From NCBI RefSeq assembly GCF_005405105.1, contig NZ_BJDK01000023.1, positions 1 through 54,794 on the forward strand: a stretch of DNA of 54,794 nucleotides. Direction: 5' to 3'. The DNA is from Lactiplantibacillus dongliensis (lineage in GTDB: Bacteria; Bacillota; Bacilli; Lactobacillales; Lactobacillaceae). The notes below the pieces were generated by a model, which saw only the letters and a program-made list of their open reading frames with translations, made no database searches and was not told the DNA's origin. Shown here in pieces: positions 51,890 through 54,794 of the stretch; positions within the stretch are counted from its first letter, which is position 1, and every line of letters starts with the position of its first letter. The position numbers were made by a program, and so were the translations under genes.

Positions 51890-53011
51890 TTAGAAACTGC
51901 CGTTAGTCTTTAAAATTTCAGCGCCTTTGTTGACCATTAAGTAACCGGCACCACTGCGATCGAATTGTAAACCTTCGAATTCACGTTGACCAGATAACTT
52001 AACGGCTTTCACGTCCTTCGCTTTCAGCTTGCCTAACTTGCTGACAGGAACGGATGAAATGCTGGAGTTGGAAACGAAATACAAGCGATTCTTTTTGGCA
52101 TTATAAGCGATTGATTGTGATTTCCAACCAGGGTTATGTCGTAAACCTTGCATGATTAAGTGGAACTTAACTGACTTCTTGTTGATCTTACCTTTGTAAA
52201 TCTTGAGGCTGTTCTTAGGGGCCCAGCCGCCATATGAGTAAGTGTAGAAGTAGGCGTTACCCTTCTTATCAAAGGTCAAGTTTTCACCCATTGCGACAGT
52301 CGACTTCAACGTGAAGTTGATCCGTTTGTTGGGCTTCAGGGTCTTGGTGCTGACACGTTGAACGTTAGCTTTGATGTTAGCACTGCCGACGAACCAAAGT
52401 TCACCATTCTTAGGATTCAGTGCTAATGATTGTCCATGACCCGCGTTAAAGGTTGGGCCAACTTGCATACAATTCAAGATGGCTTTGTCGGTGGCCGTTA
52501 ACTGATTGACACTCTTGTCATAGGTTGCCCGCCGTAATGCGGTCATGTTAGTCGTTGAGACGTGATACTTGTTGCGTAAGGTTGCCAAGTCATATTTGAC
52601 CACACGACCAGTTTGGCTAGCTTTGTTGAGCATGACTAGCGTGTATAACGTCTTACCGTTTTTAGACAAAACTTCACTTTGAGGATTACCCCAATCGCCA
52701 GAAGTGGCATAAGTAACGGGTAAGTAGAGGTTCGTCTTGAATGTTAGCTTTTTGACTGTCCCGGCTGTCCGGGTAATGGTGCCAGGTGTGGTTTGATATA
52801 AGCCACCGCGGTCATAACCAGGGGCTGATTGATAGCTGTAAGCACCTTGGTAATAATTTTTATTATTAACCGTTTTATATTTTTTGACATTATAATTCGC
52901 GAGGGCATGACCCTTTTGATTGTACGTTGCCGCAGAGACCGCGGTAACCGCGCTTAAGCCTAAGACTGTTGCAAAAATGGCAGTACCCAACTGCCGAGAC
53001 CAATTCTTCAT
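51890..53011 (-). CDS. Secreted protein of unknown function, 373 aa
   Basis: A Sec signal peptide (MKNWSRQLGTAIFATVLGLSAVTAVSA, cleavage near 27) leads into a Lys/Tyr/Asn-rich mature protein. The mature protein has repeated beta-strand-like segments (NLYLPVTYATSGDWGNPQS, SLALNPKNGELWFVGS, NLTFDKKGNAYFYTYS, SIAYNAKKNRLYFVSN), suggesting a beta-propeller. Similar proteins are common in lactobacilli and annotated only as extracellular. ATG 53011 lies 10 bases after GGAGG. No anchor motif is present, so it is released or held by charge. Confidence 0.78.
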   Translation of the reverse strand: MKNWSRQLGTAIFATVLGLSAVTAVSAATYNQKGHALANYNVKKYKTVNNKNYYQGAYSYQSAPGYDRGGLYQTTPGTITRTAGTVKKLTFKTNLYLPVTYATSGDWGNPQSEVLSKNGKTLYTLVMLNKASQTGRVVKYDLATLRNKYHVSTTNMTALRRATYDKSVNQLTATDKAILNCMQVGPTFNAGHGQSLALNPKNGELWFVGSANIKANVQRVSTKTLKPNKRINFTLKSTVAMGENLTFDKKGNAYFYTYSYGGWAPKNSLKIYKGKINKKSVKFHLIMQGLRHNPGWKSQSIAYNAKKNRLYFVSNSSISSVPVSKLGKLKAKDVKAVKLSGQREFEGLQFDRSGAGYLMVNKGAEILKTNGSF

Positions 53012-53089
53012 AACAAACATTCCTCCAAAAAGTTTTATCTTACGATATTAATATACCACTAACCGCGAACAAGAAAAATAGTTGTTGGT

Positions 53090-54418
53090 TTAAATCGTTA
53101 ACAATGGCTTGAATTTAAATTGATAGATGGCTAAGCCAATTATGAAGGTGATGAGGTCGGCGATTGGTTGTGACCAGACTACGCCTAGATAGCCAGACCA
53201 GTTATCTGCTAAGACAATCACGATTAAGAAGATTAAGCCTTGGCGAGAAATCGACATGATGAAGGCGCCAAGTGCTTGACCGGTTGATTGAAAGACGGTC
53301 GTAAAGACGAGGATTGCCCCGATAAATGGCGTCGTACTGAGCAAGCTGCGTAATAACAGGCTACCAGCTTTAACAATGGCAGGTTGTGGCATGAACCAGC
53401 TAACTAGGGTAGGCGCGACCAGCATGAGCAGACTAGCGAGGATTAGGGCTAAGCCGGCTTCAATAAATAAATCAAACGCAATAATTTTCTTGAGACGGGG
53501 GAATTGTTTGGCACCAAAGTTATAGCCGACGAGTGGTTGGACCCCAAACGCAAAGCCGACCATTAATAACATGACGACCATATAGATTTTATTGGCAATT
53601 CCGACCGCGGCGACCTGCGTGGTGCCAAAATGAGCCAAGTAGTTATTTAACAAGGCAGTCCCGAAGCTTTGCATGAGATTGGTAATCGAGGCTGGAATTC
53701 CAATGACTAGGATGGCACGAATTAAATGACCGCTAATGCGCATTTGATGCCAGTCGACGGTGTTAACTTGACATTGTTTTAAGACGAAATAGACTAAAAC
53801 GAGATCGGTCAACGCATAGCCGGTAACGGTTGCTAAGGCAGCCCCAGCGGCCCCACCGTGTAATGGAAAGATGAAGATGGGATCGAGGATAATCGTTAGG
53901 ACGGTGCCGGCAACCGTGGCAATCATGGATTGCTTAGCCAAACCTTCTGTCCGAATTAAATTACTAGGAACCAATGAGAAGATAATAAAAATCGCGCCCC
54001 AGGCCATAATGCGATAAAACTGGGCTGCATAAGGATAAGTGGCGGCCGTAGCCCCAAAGAGATGTAGAATCGGCGTCTCGAAGCTTAATAATAGCACAGT
54101 GACGACTAGCCCAGTTGCTAGGGCAATATAGGCACAGAAACTACTGACGCGCCGGCTGGTAGTTGTGTGCTTTTGGCCTAATAAGCGCGACATTAAGGCA
54201 CTGCCACCCAAGCCAAAAATGTCACCCACGGCCAGCATAAATGAAAATAACGGGGTACATAACGCCACTCCGGCGACCAGACTCGTATTCTGGGTTTGTG
54301 AGACAAAAAAGGTGTCAGCCAAGTTATAGATCATACTGGCTAACATCCCAAAGACAACGGGTAATGCTAATTGAAAATAAGCCTGTGGAATCGGCTTTTT
54401 GACGAATAATTCTTCCAT
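53090..54418 (-). CDS. MATE family multidrug/Na+ exporter
   Basis: This 442-aa protein has twelve predicted membrane segments in two related halves. The N-terminal ALPVVFGMLASMIYNLADTFFVSQ segment is typical of the bacterial DinF/NorM-like branch. It probably extrudes cationic compounds in exchange for Na+ or H+. GGGAG lies 10 bases before ATG 54418. A nested inverted repeat lies in the leader (54446-54525). Confidence 0.87.
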   Translation of the reverse strand: MEELFVKKPIPQAYFQLALPVVFGMLASMIYNLADTFFVSQTQNTSLVAGVALCTPLFSFMLAVGDIFGLGGSALMSRLLGQKHTTTSRRVSSFCAYIALATGLVVTVLLLSFETPILHLFGATAATYPYAAQFYRIMAWGAIFIIFSLVPSNLIRTEGLAKQSMIATVAGTVLTIILDPIFIFPLHGGAAGAALATVTGYALTDLVLVYFVLKQCQVNTVDWHQMRISGHLIRAILVIGIPASITNLMQSFGTALLNNYLAHFGTTQVAAVGIANKIYMVVMLLMVGFAFGVQPLVGYNFGAKQFPRLKKIIAFDLFIEAGLALILASLLMLVAPTLVSWFMPQPAIVKAGSLLLRSLLSTTPFIGAILVFTTVFQSTGQALGAFIMSISRQGLIFLIVIVLADNWSGYLGVVWSQPIADLITFIIGLAIYQFKFKPLLTI

Positions 54419-54445
54419 AATACTTGAACTCCCAACTAAAAAGAT

Positions 54446-54525
54446 AACCTGCTTTAAAGTTAAGCTTATCGTGGTGACTTTGCAAGGGGCGAATGGCAGG
54501 CTGCTTAACCAAGCTGCTACAGGTT
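54446..54525 (-). promoter_or_regulatory. Nested inverted repeats in the MATE gene leader
   Basis: AACCTG/CAGGTT (54446-54451/54520-54525) encloses GTTAAGC/GCTTAAC (54459-54465/54503-54509). It could fold in the 5' untranslated RNA. No known element was recognised. From 54526 to the window end I see no gene. Confidence 0.35.
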
Positions 54526-54794
54526 AGGTGGATCAGATGTTCATGATTTTGATAGTGCAAGTCATAGCTCAAAAACAGACTGGGCGGGTTTGATGCCTCA
54601 AGTTAGTGGCAATAATTAGGGCTCAGCGACGAATCAAATATTGAGACGGGGACAAAGTAAATCAAGATCAAGTGGGTTAATGATTTTAAACGCTTGCCGA
54701 CAAAAGTGACGTTAAAGTAGGGTCTGTTCTCAAACTATTTCAATAGAATCATGATAGCGCAGATGTATATGGTGGACAGAAAGCTGGTAGCTAG

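Overview
The window looks like chromosomal DNA of a Lactiplantibacillus of the plantarum/pentosus group. The protein families, the mixed ATG/GTG/TTG starts with strong GGAGG-type ribosome binding sites, the LPQT-type sortase signals and the YK(H)KKLW-type signal peptides of the surface proteins all fit. There are no rRNA, tRNA, IS or CRISPR features. The species is inferred from gene content and was not checked by any search.

Layout. (1) 200-8896 is a complete histidine pathway. hisK has its own ribosome binding site. A strong promoter and a T-box leader (1034-1351, predicted His CAC specifier) follow, then hisZ-hisG-hisD-hisB-hisH-hisA-hisF-hisI-hisE-hisC, mostly overlapping or separated by a few bases. 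(2) 9082-10707 holds a TerC-family membrane protein and a 3-hydroxyisobutyrate-dehydrogenase-type reductase. (3) 11401-12756 (minus) is a flavin NADH oxidase/peroxidase. (4) 12915-15590 (minus) is an ABC importer of the TrpXYZ kind. Its 5' leader of about 550 nt contains a strong promoter, a 20-codon leader peptide, a branched fold and an intrinsic terminator. (5) 16718-19461 holds a GntR regulator, a stand-alone cellobiose-type PTS IIC, a small membrane protein and a DUF3284 protein. (6) 19610-23635 is a methionine locus: Met T-box, metA, O-acetylhomoserine sulfhydrylase and homoserine dehydrogenase. (7) 23990-24889 is a DegV lipid-binding protein. (8) 24968-25272 is a T-box (predicted Leu CTC) with no amino-acid gene behind it. 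(9) 25826-27829 is an N-acetylglucosamine-type PTS IICBA. (10) 28215-34936 holds small membrane, VOC, GNAT and ABC-F genes, a TetR/MFS efflux pair bracketed by about 58-bp direct repeats, and a TMEM175-like protein. (11) 34981-41584 holds NDH-2, an Lrp/AsnC regulator, an NlpC/P60 endopeptidase with a DUF915 lipoprotein, two short genes (36 and 53 aa) and an NrtR-NiaP niacin pair. (12) 41970-51823 is a tandem array of three ~1000-aa LPxTG-anchored MucBP-type adhesins with matching promoters and upstream inverted repeats. (13) 51890-54418 (minus) holds a secreted Lactobacillus-type protein and a MATE exporter.

The least explained content is between genes. Two families of structured repeats recur. 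R1 (~150-400 bp, eight copies or remnants) has a long outer stem and several hairpins, and its ends form inverted repeats containing CGCTTGGTG. R2 (~120-bp unit, five good units, tandem at two loci) has an outer stem and a central hairpin. In both families the stem sequences differ between copies while pairing is kept. This is the covariation expected if the fold, not the sequence, is selected. Two of the three R2 loci lie between a regulatory terminator and the first gene of an operon. I do not recognise either family. They and the leader-peptide region of the ABC operon are the best candidates for something undescribed.
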